From positions 1,672,001-1,736,000 of the forward strand of contig OY978098.1 of assembly GCA_963854735.1 (NCBI GenBank): a DNA stretch of 64,000 nt, written 5' to 3'. Positions 1-11,682 of this stretch are shown one piece after another. This DNA is from Marvania coccoides. Its lineage: Eukaryota > Chlorophyta > Trebouxiophyceae > Chlorellales > Chlorellaceae. Under the pieces are notes generated by a model. It saw only the letters and a program-made list of their open reading frames with translations. It ran no database searches and had not been told where the DNA came from. A program made the translations under genes and the position numbers. Within the stretch, counting starts at the first letter, position 1, and each line of letters starts with the position of its first letter.

Positions 1-3000
1 TCAGTGGAACCCTTAATGGCGCCCCTTTGGAGGGTCTCACGAACTATGTGCTGTCGGGCACCATCGTGGCATCCACCGCAGTGGGCTGCCCCTCAGACTG
101 CGGAGCAAATGGCCGATGTGCAGCCCTGGAAGACGGCACTGCCAACTGCCAGTGCGCATGCGGCTGGAGCGGCGCCGCCTGCGACGTGCCCTCTGGGTTC
201 TGCCCCGTCTTCCCTTCAGACGCGGGTGCAGCAGCAGCAAATTGCCCCACCCTCCCGCCTGCCCCGCCGCCCGACTCCACCCCCTGCAGCAGCGGCGCCC
301 AGTGCACGAGCTGGGAGCAGTGGAACGCCACCTCGGGGGGGTGTCAGTGCTTGGAGGGGTGGGGCGGTCCAGGATGCGACGCCTGTGAGACCAACGATGC
401 CTGCGGCACCAGATTTTCAAATGACGGGGCCACCTGCAGCTCCTCCCGTCTCTACACCGCCGAGACCGTGTACAAAGCCTACACCTGCGACCTGGAGGGG
501 TCTGGGCTGGATGATGTCATCGAACCTGGAACTTTTTTTGTAAGCTGCAACACGACTGCACCAACGGTTGCCGGCAGCGGCGGCGGCGCCGGGGGCGCTA
601 CCGTGGCGGACGGTTCCTTTTGCACGGTGGACTTTGCGCTCAAGGGCCGCGGCAACAACCCCGTCTCGTGCAAGTCCTCGCTGTGCGCATTCCAGTCCAA
701 CTCGTCGATTGTCAATTGTACGCTCTTTTTCATATTGCCGTGCATATTTCATTTCTTTCTAGTATGTGCTCACCATGCAGTCCCTTCTTTTCGAATTAGA
801 GCGCTACTTGCTTATTTCCCCCCATCAAACTGTACAAAATGCTAAGGAAACTTTGCACTCCATTTCTTTTTCTTTATCACATGATGCAGGCCAGACCACT
901 TCGTGTTCCTGCCGCTCCGCCTGCCCCGACCTGGCGGGCGTGTTTGCACGGATCGAGGGCCAGCCCACGGTGATTGACTGCGACGATGCTGGGCAGTGCG
1001 TTTTCGACATCAAAGACTTCTTCGTGACGCTCAAAGCGCCATGCACCAACCACGCCTGCCTGGTGCCGGGCTACGTCATGGAGGAGGGAGCCTTCACTTA
1101 CTCGCCAGACAAAGACTACAACCCCCTGCTGGCAGCGCTGCCGCTCATTGCGCTGGTCACAGTTGCAGCGGTGCTCACGGCGCACATGCTGGTGAATCGG
1201 CCCTTCTTCAAAGCCTCCGCCGTGCAAGATGACGTCATCTCGACAGTGGGGGGTGCGGCGTCTGCCAAGGCGGGCTCCCGGCTGCACCCTGTCGACCCCG
1301 TCGGTGAACTTTCTTTTACAGACATCTGCAGCATGGTGAGGCTCCCTGGCGGAGCCATTTTGAACCCATTGCAGCACGTTTCGGGCGTGGTGAGAAACGG
1401 GGAGCTGGCGGGCGTGCTGGGGCCTTCTGGCGGCGGAAAAACTTCTCTGCTCTCTGTCTTGGTGGGCAGCGCTGAGGACCGCAGCAGCTCTGCGTCCGTG
1501 AGCGGCACCGTGACGTTGGACGGCGCTCCCCTGGATGCAGCTCTAGCTATGAAGATGGCGTACTGTGCGCAAGACTCGACGCTGCTACCGACGCTCACCG
1601 TTGAAGAATGTGTGCGCTACTCTGCGCTGCTGCGCCTGCCGCGAGGCACCTCCGCGGCGGACGTTGCGACCGTGGTGAGCGGAGTTCTGGAAGAGCTGGG
1701 GCTACAGAAAATCAAGGGTTCGCAGGTGGGCGGTTCATCAGGGCTGCGGGGGGTGTCAGGCGGGGAGCGCCGCCGCGTGGCCATCGCCATGGAGCTGGTC
1801 ACCAACCCCGCCATATTGGTGTGCGATGAGCCCACCTCAGGGCTGGATTCCTACACTAGCTACAGCGTGATGCGCATTTTAAAGACCGTGGCGGCGTCTG
1901 GCCGCATCGTCATCATGTCCTTCCACCAGCCCTCACCAGCTATGTTTTCGCTGCTGGACCGCGTGTTTCTGATGGTGCAGGGGCGCTGCGCGTTCGCGGG
2001 GGCGCCGGAGGAGGTGGCACCCCGCTTTGCCGCCATCGGCCTGCCTTGCCCGGCTGGCGTGAGTGCTGCGGAACACATGTTGTACTGCGCGTGTGACCCA
2101 GAGACAGCGCCAGTGCTACTAAAGGCTGCAATGCAGGGAGCAGCGGCAGGGTCGCTGCTGTCTGCAGAACTTGGCAACAGCGACAGCGACAAGGGAAGCG
2201 CAGATGCAGAGGCAGGCAGAGCATCTGGTGGCGAAACAGTGCCCACGAAGGTTCATTCCGCTGGAGGCGCAGCGCAAGTGGCAGCGGCGGCAGCGCCAGC
2301 GGTGGGCAGGCAGCTGGCGGTGCTGTTTTGGCGGGCCCTGGTGGACATTGCCCGCAATCCCACGTTGTTACTGCTGCACTGGGCCATGGCGGCGGGCATG
2401 GGACTGCTGACTGGGTGCATCTTCTTTTCGGTGGGGCTAGACATCTCTGGGGCCCAAGATAGGCTGGGAGGCGTCTTTTTCGCGCTGGCATTCTTCGCCT
2501 TCACCTCGCTCACCACTACGGTAAGCTTCCTCCTCTTTTACTCGTTCATTTTCTCTTTAAAATTGACCTGTAGCGTGTATTTAATTTCTGTCGACCTACT
2601 CCCTTCACTTCTACCTTCAAAAACTCGATAAATTGCAGGATCTGCTGATGACCGAGCGCCGAGTGGTATCAAGAGAAGTCCGCGGCGGGTACTACGCCCC
2701 GTGGACCTACCTGGCCTCCAAGGCGGTGCTGGACGGGCTGCTGCTGCGCGCGATTCCTACTTTCTTGTACGCTGCTGCTTTCTACCCCATGATGGGCCTC
2801 AACGGCGGCTCAGACAATGTGGCGGTGTTTCTGATGACGCTGGCCACGTTTGCGGTGGCGGTAGGCGCGCTGTCGCTGGCGGTGGCGGTGGGTGCGGGAA
2901 CCCCTGGGCAGGCGTCGCTCATAATGAACCTGGTGCTGCTGCTGTCCCTCCTCATGGGCGGATTTTTTGTCAACGTCGCCGAAATTCCTGACTGGGTCTC

Positions 3001-3496
3001 CTGGCTGCATTACTTCTCGGTGTTTTACTACGTAAGGAAGAATAGAGTTGCATAATTGCGCGACCATGTCGCTTGGAGGGCCATACTCTAACGCTGAGAG
3101 TGAACTTTCTAAACACTCAGTAAACACTTCTATTCAATTCAATATGCTTGCAGGGGTATGCGGTGCTGGTGACCAATGAGATGTCTACGCTGCTGCTGAA
3201 CTTTGAAGTGGAGGGCTACGCAGGCAAGCCGTTTATCTTTCATTTATTGCCATGCTATTGCCATGCTGCTCATCTTTCCAAACCCGCCTGCTGCTGCAGC
3301 CGTCCAAAACGTGCGCGGCACCACCTTTTTGGAGATTATCGGGGTGGACCCCAAGCAGATGACCACCTACATCATCGTGCTGGACTGCATGTACGTGGCG
3401 TTCTTGCTGCTCGCGTTTGCGCTCTTGCACGTTCGCGTTAGACACCTTTTCCCAAGCTGGAATTTTATGTGGTCGCGAAGAAACAAAAGTGCGTGA
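1..3496 (+). CDS. ABCG-type half transporter, 5' truncated by window edge
   Basis: Half ABC transporter of the G (white-brown) family, probably an exporter of lipids or other hydrophobic compounds. Exons read as <1-717, 890-2520, 2639-3031, 3154-3223 and 3300-3496, all in phase. The visible N-terminal part is Cys-rich with EGF-like spacing (CGANGRCAALEDG, then CQCACGWSGAAC), followed by one hydrophobic segment near 1130-1190. The nucleotide-binding domain has Walker A GPSGGGKTS, signature VSGGERRRV and Walker B LVCDEPTSGLDS, and precedes the membrane domain, which is the reverse order typical of ABCG. The membrane helices are spread over the last four exons. The last intron (3224-3299) starts with GC, not GT. 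Long Cys-rich N-termini are known in plant ABCG24/28-like proteins. The true start lies outside the window. Confidence 0.93.
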
Positions 3497-3782
3497 AAAA
3501 TCCTTCCCTGTGTCAATATTTAAAATCTTGTGCAAACAAAGGAGCTACTGCCTTGGCCTGAGCCGAACAGCTCGAAAAAAAAACAAAATAAACACGTGAA
3601 GAAAAATTTGCTAAACCCTCGGCCCCAGCCACATCCCCCAAAAAATCGAAGAAGAAACGATGTCGGGAGAGCCTCATATTCTAACAATTAATATCGTGCA
3701 CTGCAAATTTCGTTCGAGAAGTGTTTCAGCTATCTTTCTGGCCTTGAATATCTTAGTATTTCGAAAATCTTGAGGCGAGCGT

Positions 3783-4211
3783 TTGAAGATGAAGGCATTT
3801 TCGCTCATGTCGGGGCGGCTGGCCCCCATGCCTCTGCGCAAGCATACCAAGATGCAAGCAGCAGCCAATTTCGACGCCTCGCAGAACTTCCTGCCTCGAC
3901 CGCAGCAATTTGCATCGGCATCTCTATCCGACGATAACGTCTGCGCCTGGCCGCGGGCGTGCTCGTGGCCGCAAACGCAGAGCTCTCAGGTCTCAAAGGC
4001 GTCGATGGATACCGTAAGTTTTCAAGACTGCAATTTGTGGCCCCCGGTGCTCATTTCGGTTCTGTGGCCAAAGCACTAACACCTCAATTTCTGCTTCCAG
4101 GACCTGCCCGTGGAGGTTGAGAGGCTTGCACTGTTCACTGATGCCCCGGAGATGGCGCCGCAGCCGGCAGATTCATGGTGGATGGGCCTCTGGCGGTACC
4201 AAGGCCTCTGA
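3783..4211 (+). CDS. small protein of unknown function (two exons)
   Basis: Possible 113-residue protein from exons 3783-4013 and 4101-4211. The donor GTAAGT and acceptor CTTCCAG are good and keep phase 0 across the junction. The C-terminus is rich in Trp and ends WWMGLWRYQGL. I do not recognise the family. The middle of exon 1 reads poorly as protein (CAWPRACSWP), and a neighbouring frame gives a more natural stretch that is broken by a TAA near 3936. So exon 1 may hold an unrecognised intron or a base error. The gene lies between the ABCG 3' end and the PP2A gene on the other strand. Confidence 0.4.
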
Positions 4212-4883
4212 AACCATAAGAATATTTGCGCCCCATATTTTATACAAATACATACATAAGACTATTATCAGTATTTCTTTCTTTCTACAGCGGCTTAATA
4301 TATGATACCACAGCCAGGAGCGTTTTTTCTTTCTTATAAGCAGCCCCGCCAACCTATAAAAAATATATGACACTCGTCGCTTATATTGGTCACAATTTTC
4401 GCGGCTGCTGCTGCATTGGACGGCAGCAGATCCGCCTATATCGCCATACTCTTGACATCAATTTTCTGTATGAATGCCCATTGCGTGTGCCTGTCCTGCT
4501 ATCAATCTAGTTTCCTTTTGTTTGTGTTCCCTTCCTTGCCCGCTCTCGAGCGTAGTGCCTCCATAGCGCCCCCCCCTCCCAGTAGCGTTGTCTTTTGAAC
4601 CTTCTATCCATCATATTCTTTAAAAAGAGAGGGGTGGTTCCCCCCCTAAATTGAATTTCTGTATGTAATAAGAAGCAATGAACATTTAAACAAACGCAAG
4701 TAAAGAATAAATTCGAGAAAATGATTAATTGTAAATTATTTGACGGGTGGGAGGAGAAATGGCAGCATGCAGCAGGGGCGGGGGAAGGAACTGGAGTGAA
4801 GAAGAATAACATGGCATCCAACCACAAAGCATAAGGAGGAGAGAGGACGAGGGTCATCACCGTTCTAAAACAGCGGCTGGCGG
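4212..4883. other. intergenic, AT-rich, convergent 3' region
   Basis: No coding signal on either strand. This is the 3' flank of the small plus-strand gene and of the PP2A gene on the minus strand. It is A/T-rich with a few short G/C runs. Confidence 0.6.
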
Positions 4884-6639
4884 CTACCAAAAGTTGCTGC
4901 CGAGTTCTTTTGGATTTTTGCCGCAGAAAAGATACAGCGAATTGGCTGCCGCGGTGGCCAGCACGTTGGCCTTGGGGTGCCACGACAGGTGCTGGATCTT
5001 CAGCCCCATGTCTGCCCCCAGCGCCTCTTCTGCGCCAGCCAATGCCGCAGCCCCGCCGGCGCCCCCGCCGCCGCCAATGCCCCCTTTTCTCGACGCGCTG
5101 CGCCCGAAGCCGACGAACCGGCTGGGGAATTTCCCCGCTGCGGGGGCTAGCCGCCTCCGGTTGGGGTCTCTGGAGGTCTCCAGCAGCGCCTCCCCTGCCG
5201 CCGCCCCGCCGGCCCTCGGCACCACCCTGAAGAAGCTTGAGTAGGTGCCAGTGGCGAAAAAGTTGCCGTCACCCGATGCCGTGAGGTCGAACTTGTCGAA
5301 GATGGCGTCGCTCTCGTACAGCTCGCACAGCCGCGCCCGCAGCGGCTCCTGCACGCAGTACACCTCCACTGGGCCGGACTCGTTCCGAATGTCCCACAGC
5401 CGCAGGTTCATGTAGTCCCGACTCAAGAAGTTGTTGCCGGAGGGCCCCACGAACCGCACGTCGTTGACCGAGGTGATAATTTCGCTGAAAAACGACCGCG
5501 TGCCGTCCGCGTCGTCGTCGCCTTCAAACACCTTGGCGTGGCCGTCGCACAGCGCTGACTCCCGCAGATCCGCCAGCCGGATAACGCCCTTGGAGCTGGC
5601 GTAGGCGAAGATGTTGGGCTGGTGCAGCGCAAAGTCGGCAGCCGTGATGACCTCGGTGAGGTCTTCCATCGACTCCGGCTTGATGTCAACCACGTTGAAA
5701 GAGGTGTCAGCGCGGTCCAGGTGCCACAAGTTGATGCGCAGGTCGTCCGCGGACAGGAAGGTTTCCTGGTCAGCGGAGATGGCAATGGAATTGATGTGGT
5801 AGGTGTGGGCCGCCGAGTAGACCCGCCTGCACTTGCTGGCCAGCACCGTCTCAGTGGACACGATTTTCGGGACGCGCAGCACGTCGGCGGCGCGCGGGCG
5901 CCCCGCCAGCGCCGCCGCTTGAAGCTTGTCCGGCGACAGCGCCCGACTGCCGCCGCTGCGGTTGAGGGAGCTGCTGCCGTTCTGGAGGTTGAAATCCGAC
6001 AAGCAGGTGAGCTTCTTCTCGTACACCTTCCACAGCTTAACAGTTTTATCGTTGGTGGTGAGCACGGAGAGGCTGCTCCCCCGCCATCGCCGCAGCCATC
6101 TGATCTTGTTGATCTTCTCCTCGATCTCCAGCGATTTGAGATAGTCAAACTCAGGGTCGTGGCTCTGAAACTCGGTGAGGTAGCGGTACTCGTAGGGGGT
6201 GGCCTCCTGGCTGGGCAGCGGCCGCGAGTCGGGGGAGGCGGGTGACCGCGAGGCATCTATTCGATCAAACAGCACCACCCGCCCCCCGTGGTCACCTGTG
6301 GCAAGATAGTCGCCAGTGTGATCAAACTCCACAGCAGAAATAATGTCAGCTGCAGCAGGAGGGGGAAGGCACAGGGATGTGTGTGATCAGTGAGGCAAAA
6401 ATGTGAGTCAGAGGCGAACGGAAGGGTGGCAGGGCCGCGCCGCGCGAGAGATCCAAATTAAGCACTGGGAAGGGTGCGCAGGCACCCGGAATGGACGAGC
6501 TGCAAATGCTCTTTGGTTGACAGCTGAAACAAACGTTAGGCTGACCTGGCTGCACCTCTTCGCCGGCTACTCGCTCGCCAAACACTTGGTTGAAGGTCCA
6601 CTCAATGGCCTCGCCACTGGGGGAGGCCTCAGCCTCCAT
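4884..6639 (-). CDS. PP2A regulatory subunit B55 (WD40)
   Basis: Regulatory B/B55 subunit of protein phosphatase 2A, a seven-bladed WD40 propeller that selects substrates for the PP2A core. Exons are complement 6546-6639 and 4884-6349, giving 519 residues. The start ATG at 6639 is followed by MEAEASPSG, and the junction restores the B55 N-terminus around DIISAVEFDHTGDYLATGD. Other family segments are the EFDYLKSLEIEEKIN region, VLTTNDKTVKLWK, HINSIAISADQETFLSADD and SRDYMNLRLWDIR. Near the C-terminus there is a Gly/Ala-rich insertion (5040-5240) before the last blade, which closes with HLSWHPKANVLATAAANSLY. The insert is longer than in plant or animal B55 as I know them. Divergent neighbour at 7075. 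Confidence 0.95.
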
Positions 6640-7074
6640 GGTGGATCGACTCAAAAATTCAAAGACTTCAGACCGCCGCTTCCCTTTGTTTCGCCAGGAG
6701 CCGCTAGCTACTCTTCTATTTTGCTTTGTAAAATAGTATGCTTCATTCAAACACCCATTAATGTACGCTGGGCTTCACGTGCTCGAGTTTGATTTGAAAT
6801 TGCTCAACTGCTCAACCATTCTGCGTGCATTCAGGATGTTCCCAGTCTTGAAACTATTTATTTAATGCTTTGAAGCAGCCGGGAATGTGCGAAGGAAAAC
6901 CACAAAAAAAAAATTCAAGCGCTTTTTTTGTTGCGTAGCTCTTTAAGCAGTCTGGTGGCTTCCCTGGTTTTATTAATTCGCTAAACGCTTTTTCACATAG
7001 GGTATTTACTGACATCGATCCTTGCGGCTTTGCCAATTGTTTAACCAACTATATAGTTCCGATTTAAATTCCCC
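6640..7074. other. divergent intergenic region (promoters of PP2A-B55 and HhH protein)
   Basis: No coding signal. It separates two divergently transcribed genes, so it should contain both promoters and 5' UTRs. I saw no specific motif. Confidence 0.5.
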
Positions 7075-8019
7075 ATGGCAGACGAGCTGTGGGCCAGCAG
7101 CGACCCAGCTGTCTGGGTCTCCGTCTTGGACGACTACTACACAGCTGTCGAGGGCGTCGGCAAGGAGGGCTTGGTGGACTTGGAGAGGTGCGTTCTTTCC
7201 GTTTTTTTCCTCCCACCGCAGCTGGTTTGCTTTCAGCAGCCTTTTCTCCGTCGGCTGCCGCGCCGCCTACCGTGTTCAACCCCAGGCAGTGTGCCGAGCT
7301 GACCTCCGTGTGGTGGTCGGGGCTGCCTTGGGATGTCAAAGACTCATTTCAGCGGGGTACTTGACTGTCTTCCGTACCATCGCTGGCCTAGCGTCCACTT
7401 CCACATCCCCGCCCTCTGAATTCAGTTGACCCACCACCGCCTTTGAATTAAAAAAACATTGAGATGCAGATGGTACCAGGAGGAGCTGCCTGGAACGATC
7501 GAGGACGTGGGCGGTCTGAAGAAAGCGGATCTCGTGCGGCTCGTGGAGTGGAAGCTGAAGCGCGGCAAGTGGCGGCCTCGGCTGCTGGAGTATGCCAATG
7601 CAACGAGCGATGAACAAGTGAAAGACACCTCGCAAAGGGCGATGAAGATACTGAAAGAGGCGCAAGGGAAAGGAGCGGTCACAGGAGAGGTGTTGGAGCG
7701 GGCGCTGGCGCCACTGATTGAGATTAAAGGTGTTGGACCAGCCACGGCGTCGGCGGCGCTCTCCGCCATGGATGAAAGCGTCCCGTTCATGTCTGATGAG
7801 GCCCTGATGGCGGCGCTGGGGAGCAAGGAGTACATGGTGCCTGCGGCGGTCAAGCTTGCGGAGAAGCTGCAGGCGAAAGCGAGGGAACTGACAAAGAATG
7901 CAAAGGGAAAAGAGTGGAGCGCTCGGGTGGTAGAGCAGTGCATCTTCGCCGCCGCTGCCAGCTCAAAAGCAAAAGAAAAATCTTCCTCAAAAGCCGTGCC
8001 AAAGAAACGAAAACGTTGA
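7075..8019 (+). CDS. conserved eukaryotic protein with helix-hairpin-helix motif
   Basis: Uncharacterised conserved protein of plants, algae and animals, 220 residues from exons 7075-7187 and 7470-8019. The splice joins DLE to RWYQEELPG in phase, matching the continuous block seen in plant homologues as I recall them. Exon 2 has the conserved core LVRLVEWKLKRGKWRPRLLE and a helix-hairpin-helix-like segment IKGVGPATASAALSAM followed by VPFMSDEAL, which hints at nucleic-acid binding. The C-terminus is Lys-rich (KKRKR), possibly a nuclear signal. A short open stretch inside the intron (7283-7355, ending in a GT) could be spliced only out of frame, so I treat it as intron. The function is not established. 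Confidence 0.85.
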
Positions 8020-8050
8020 ATGGTTTAAAAAAAAAGTAATAGGGAGAGAA

Positions 8051-8342
8051 TCAAGTTTTGAGGCTCTGAATAATTCGCCGCAGCAAAGCTCCTCCCAAAC
8101 TCGCTCCATGTCTCGCAACCTGGGCCTCCTCACGCCGACGCCCCCTGGCCTCCACCTGTCTATCGGATCGGCGTACCGGCATGGGCGGGGCCTGCGCTGC
8201 GTAGAGCTCATTCCAGTTGCGAACACTTGCCCCGCTCCCAACTCTTCTCGCCACTCTCCTCCAGCTTCCCGGCAGCCGCCTGAAACATCCGGCGCGACTC
8301 TCTGGCGCGAAGCTGCCCGCCGGTCCACCCTGCGTGGCCGCC
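8051..8342 (-). CDS. possible terminal exon of an unrecognised minus-strand gene
   Basis: An open frame on the minus strand runs from an acceptor-like site (CTGAGGCAG at 8343-8351) to a TGA at 8051. It ends with an Arg/Glu-rich helix and LLRRIIQSLKT. Its position, 31 nt from the stop codon of the convergent gene, fits a real 3' exon. No ATG-bearing first exon could be fixed; the likely area is 8390-8560. A plus-strand donor-like site (CAGGTAAAT) overlaps the same spot, so the strand itself is uncertain. Confidence 0.22.
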
Positions 8343-8796
8343 CTGCCTCAGGTAAATTAGCTCTGCGATTTACCGCTGGACTTTATGACCGTGTATCACT
8401 GCTGCTGAGGCGTCCTCAATGCTGGCAACTCTGTTTCTGGCCACCGAAACTTCGCAGCATTTTGATATTTCTGTGGATCGAAATTGAAAGTGATAACCGG
8501 ATCGCTGGTGCCCCTTGGCTTTGGAAGAGGGTGAGCAGCGAGTAAAAAATCAACAAAGTTTGAACTTGAAAAAAAACAAAAAAAACTGCAAAGCCAGCGC
8601 TGAAGCACTGGGCGGCTTCCAACAATAGAATTATTTCTGTTTTTTTTTAGTAATGAAATAATGTGAAAAACAGCCTGCTTTAGGAATGAAGCCAAGACCA
8701 ACTTGGCTGGAAGCAACTGAAAAACCACTCATTACTTAGTAATTTAATTATCAAAGCTAGCAAATTTGAAATTGTCGTCATCAAATCCACGTCAAA
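8343..8796. other. no confident gene; 5' flank of CYP28 gene
   Basis: AT-rich with A-runs. It may contain the upstream exon(s) of the doubtful minus-strand gene and the promoter of the cyclophilin gene. No motif could be defended. Confidence 0.4.
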
Positions 8797-9971
8797 ATGG
8801 CTCTGAGCAGCATTCAATGCCGCTCCAGCATTTTCCGAGATCACTTTGAAAGTCATCTCAAAAAGTCATCTCGTCTTCGTTGCAGCGCTGCTGCTACCAT
8901 CAAGTGCAGCACAGAAAGCGCATCGGCATCCGACGACGACTCGCCCCAGCTGCGCTGCCGCAGGTCCACCATGGTCGCCGCTTTTGCAACGTTCCTCCCA
9001 GCAGCTGCATTGGCGCGCGCAGCAAGCGCAGCGGAGGAGGAACGGGCCGTCGTTACCGCACCTGGTGCTTCTGACCTCACTGCCGTCACAGACAGAGTGT
9101 TTTTAGAATTTGGGCTATGTCCGGAGGGTGTTCGGGCGGATCGGCGCCTGGGCGACAAATCCATCATGTGCAGCGATCCTGAGGCCCTGGGCCGCGTCGT
9201 GATCGGACTGTACGGCAACGCGGCTCCTGGCACCGTCGCAAACTTCAAAGCGCTGGTGGCGTCCACGGCCCTGGTCGGCAGCAGCCTGTCGAAAATTCTT
9301 CCAGGTAAGTCCAACAGTTTTTGTTTAGCCAAGTGTTCTTTATATAGTTTGTACTAATTTTTTAAATTTCTCTTATTTCTTGCTATATTTCTATTTACCA
9401 GGGCAATATTTTGTCGCTGGAGAGCAAGGCCCCCGCCGCAGCGGCTTGCTTCAGGCCCCTGAGGACCTCCCCCCCAACCCCGACATGCTGTCTGCCGCCG
9501 CATTCAGGCTGACCCACGCCCGCCCTGGCACCGTCTCTCTGAATCTGTCGGAGAACGAAGACGACGAGTACATCCGCATGAAGAGGGGGTACCGCAACAT
9601 CTCGTTCTTGGTCACCACCGGGCCTGGGCCCGCTTCGTCGCTGGACGGCGAAAACATCGTGTTTGGAACAGTGCTTGGTGAGTTTTCAGCCTTCTTTTGT
9701 AGTGTGTGGAAAATGAAAATTGAATTATACTGGACCGTCGGTCTTCTGGCGGAAACTAAACTGCTGCCATTGTTTTGTGACGTTATTTTCTGCAGAGGGA
9801 ATGGATGTCGTTGCGTCGATCGGCAAGGTTCCTACGTTCCAACCCATCGGCAACCTGAGGGCGTTCAATGACCTGGGCAAGTTCATTGGCGATGACCGGG
9901 CATCAAAGACAGCGGCAAAATGGGGGAAGCCTCTGAAGGCCGTTTTGGTCACCGACGCAGGGCTTGTTTAA
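8797..9971 (+). CDS. CYP28: chloroplast cyclophilin-type PPIase, CYP28-like
   Basis: Divergent peptidyl-prolyl cis-trans isomerase of the thylakoid-lumen cyclophilin CYP28 type, 319 residues from exons 8797-9304, 9402-9677 and 9796-9971. The N-terminus is Ser/Arg-rich, then a hydrophobic stretch with ARAASAAEE, fitting a bipartite transit peptide into the lumen. Family blocks are TDRVFLEFGLCPEGVRADR, LGRVVIGLYGNAAPGTVANF, the LTHARPGTVSLNLSEN region, SFLVTTGPGP and IVFGTVLEGMDVVASI. The first two and the VFGTVLEG block match Arabidopsis CYP28 as I remember it. Several canonical cyclophilin active-site residues appear replaced, as in that subfamily, so isomerase activity is uncertain. TGTAA lies at 10151. 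Confidence 0.88.
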
Positions 9972-10207
9972 ATTCATGAACATCGATTCTATGTAGAGCT
10001 AAGGAGAGACGGGAAAAGAAAAAAATGCTGAGAAGAAATGCCTTCCATGATGGTTTATATTTTTGAAAGCCATCGCCAATTTTGAATGATTGATGCTTAC
10101 TTACCTAATTGAACAAATACTACCAATGGTAATAAAAACGTGGAATAAAGTGTAAAAGAAATTATAAGAGCTCTGCTCTTTAAAAAATCGCATTCATCAT
10201 TCTTTTT

Positions 10208-11329
10208 CTATGTATTATGTGTTCTCTGACCCGCTGCACCGGCAGACTGCATGACTTTCAGCTGCGCCAGGCGTCGCAGCAGCCCTTCCTCTGCGCCGTC
10301 CACTTCTCGTGGCACCCGCACCCGCACGGTGAACACATGCGCGCCCCTGCCCCGCCTGCTATCGTCCACCCCCTCTTGCTGCAGCGGCAACATGTCGCCA
10401 TGCTGCGTGCCAGGAGGCACCGCCAACCGCCGCCGTCCGTTGCGCAACGTCTCCACCCCCACTGTGCCACCCAAAAGGGCCACAAAAAGAGGCACTTCCA
10501 CCTCGGAATGCAGGTCTAAGCCCCTTCGCCGCAGGGCTTCACTTTGGCGGACAGAAACGTAGACCAGCAGGTCGCCGCACGCCCCGCCTGCTTCGCCTGC
10601 GTCGCCAGCGCCCAACACGCGCATTGTGGTCCCACCCTCTGACCCTGCCGCCACCCTCACGGTCACCTCCTGCCCCTGCCGGGTCAGCCCCGACCCGCCA
10701 CAAGCATGACAGCTGTCGATTATTCGAATGCCTTTTCCGGCGCACAGCGGGCAGCACGTCAGCGCGGTGCTGGTTCCAGACGCTGTGGACACCGAGGTCT
10801 TGAAGAATTCGCCGCGGCCTTTGCACATTTGGCACTGTTGGGATCTGCCACCGGGGCGGCCGCCGCTGCCGCAGCACGTCTTGCAATCGGCCAAGGCCGC
10901 GACGGTGAGGGTGTGCTCGCTGCCCAGCACCGCATCCGCAAGATCAATCAACAAGGTGGCTCTCAAATCTGCACCGGGACGGGGGGAAGAGCCAGCACCG
11001 GGCCATGATTGCCGCGTATTGGTTGGCTGCGCATAGTCTTTCAGGGCTACGTCGTAGGCGCGCCGCAGTTCTGCGTCTGCCAGCGTCTCAAAAGCCTGGC
11101 TGACGGCTTTGAAGGTTTCTTCAGCGTCTGGGGAGCCGTTCAAGTCAGGGTGCCATAATCTGGCCAGCCGGCGGTAGGCGTGCTTAATTTGGACGTCGCT
11201 GGCGGTTCTATCGACCTCCAAAACCTTGTAATGGTCTTGTAGCACGGCGTAGAGCCGCGGGCTAGGCCTGCCGCAGCTGCCGCTTCGAGGCGGTGGACCC
11301 CTCACTGGCCATGCCCCGCGCGGCAGCAT
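10208..11329 (-). CDS. DnaJ/Hsp40 co-chaperone, organellar type
   Basis: Single-exon type I J-protein of 373 residues that stimulates Hsp70 ATPase and binds unfolded clients. The J domain runs from about residue 30 to 95 with HPD at 60-62 (RLWHPDLN). The zinc-finger region has four CxxCxGxG-like repeats: CKTCCGSG, CQMCKGRG, CPLCAGKG and CHACGGSG. The substrate-binding beta domains follow, with GDLLVYVSVR and VPPGTQHGDMLPLQ. There is no long Gly/Phe linker. The Arg/Pro/Ser-rich first 28 residues lack acidic residues and suggest chloroplast or mitochondrial import. It is divergent from the kelch gene at 11683. Confidence 0.93.
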   Translation of the reverse strand: MLPRGAWPVRGPPPRSGSCGRPSPRLYAVLQDHYKVLEVDRTASDVQIKHAYRRLARLWHPDLNGSPDAEETFKAVSQAFETLADAELRRAYDVALKDYAQPTNTRQSWPGAGSSPRPGADLRATLLIDLADAVLGSEHTLTVAALADCKTCCGSGGRPGGRSQQCQMCKGRGEFFKTSVSTASGTSTALTCCPLCAGKGIRIIDSCHACGGSGLTRQGQEVTVRVAAGSEGGTTMRVLGAGDAGEAGGACGDLLVYVSVRQSEALRRRGLDLHSEVEVPLFVALLGGTVGVETLRNGRRRLAVPPGTQHGDMLPLQQEGVDDSRRGRGAHVFTVRVRVPREVDGAEEGLLRRLAQLKVMQSAGAAGQRTHNT

Positions 11330-11682
11330 TCCATTTGAGGTTCCCCAGAAAATTTAAATTGGCCCCGAGATAAGACCAAATGGCTAGGGTGCCGCTCCTA
11401 CTCAGAAAAAATATAGAGATAAATAATTGACTGAATGAAATAATTTTCAAAAAATCGTTCTTGAGGCCGAAGTCTTGCGTTTCTATTCGATTGAGATCTC
11501 GTATGAGTACAATCGAATTTAAATATAAATGCATGTTCAGCCTGTTTCGGACTTCTTTCGATTTCGACAAATCAAACATTTTCAATGAAAATCGTCTCGA
11601 GCTTCCTCATTTTAATTCTTTCGTTTTTTTCTTCGGAATATACACGCATTCTGACCCTAGATCTACGCATAAATGGTCCTGG
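11330..11682. other. divergent intergenic region (DnaJ / kelch)
   Basis: No coding signal. AT-rich. It should hold both promoters. Confidence 0.5.

Noticed and set aside
7283..7355. Possible middle exon in the HhH-protein gene
   Set aside because: It joins to exon 1 in frame but cannot join exon 3 in frame, and skipping it restores a continuous conserved block.
8108..8545. 145-residue plus frame downstream of the HhH gene
   Set aside because: Pro/Ser/Arg-rich first half and hydrophobic, unrelated second half; no family features. A donor-like site inside it leaves the region undecided, but not a single-exon gene.
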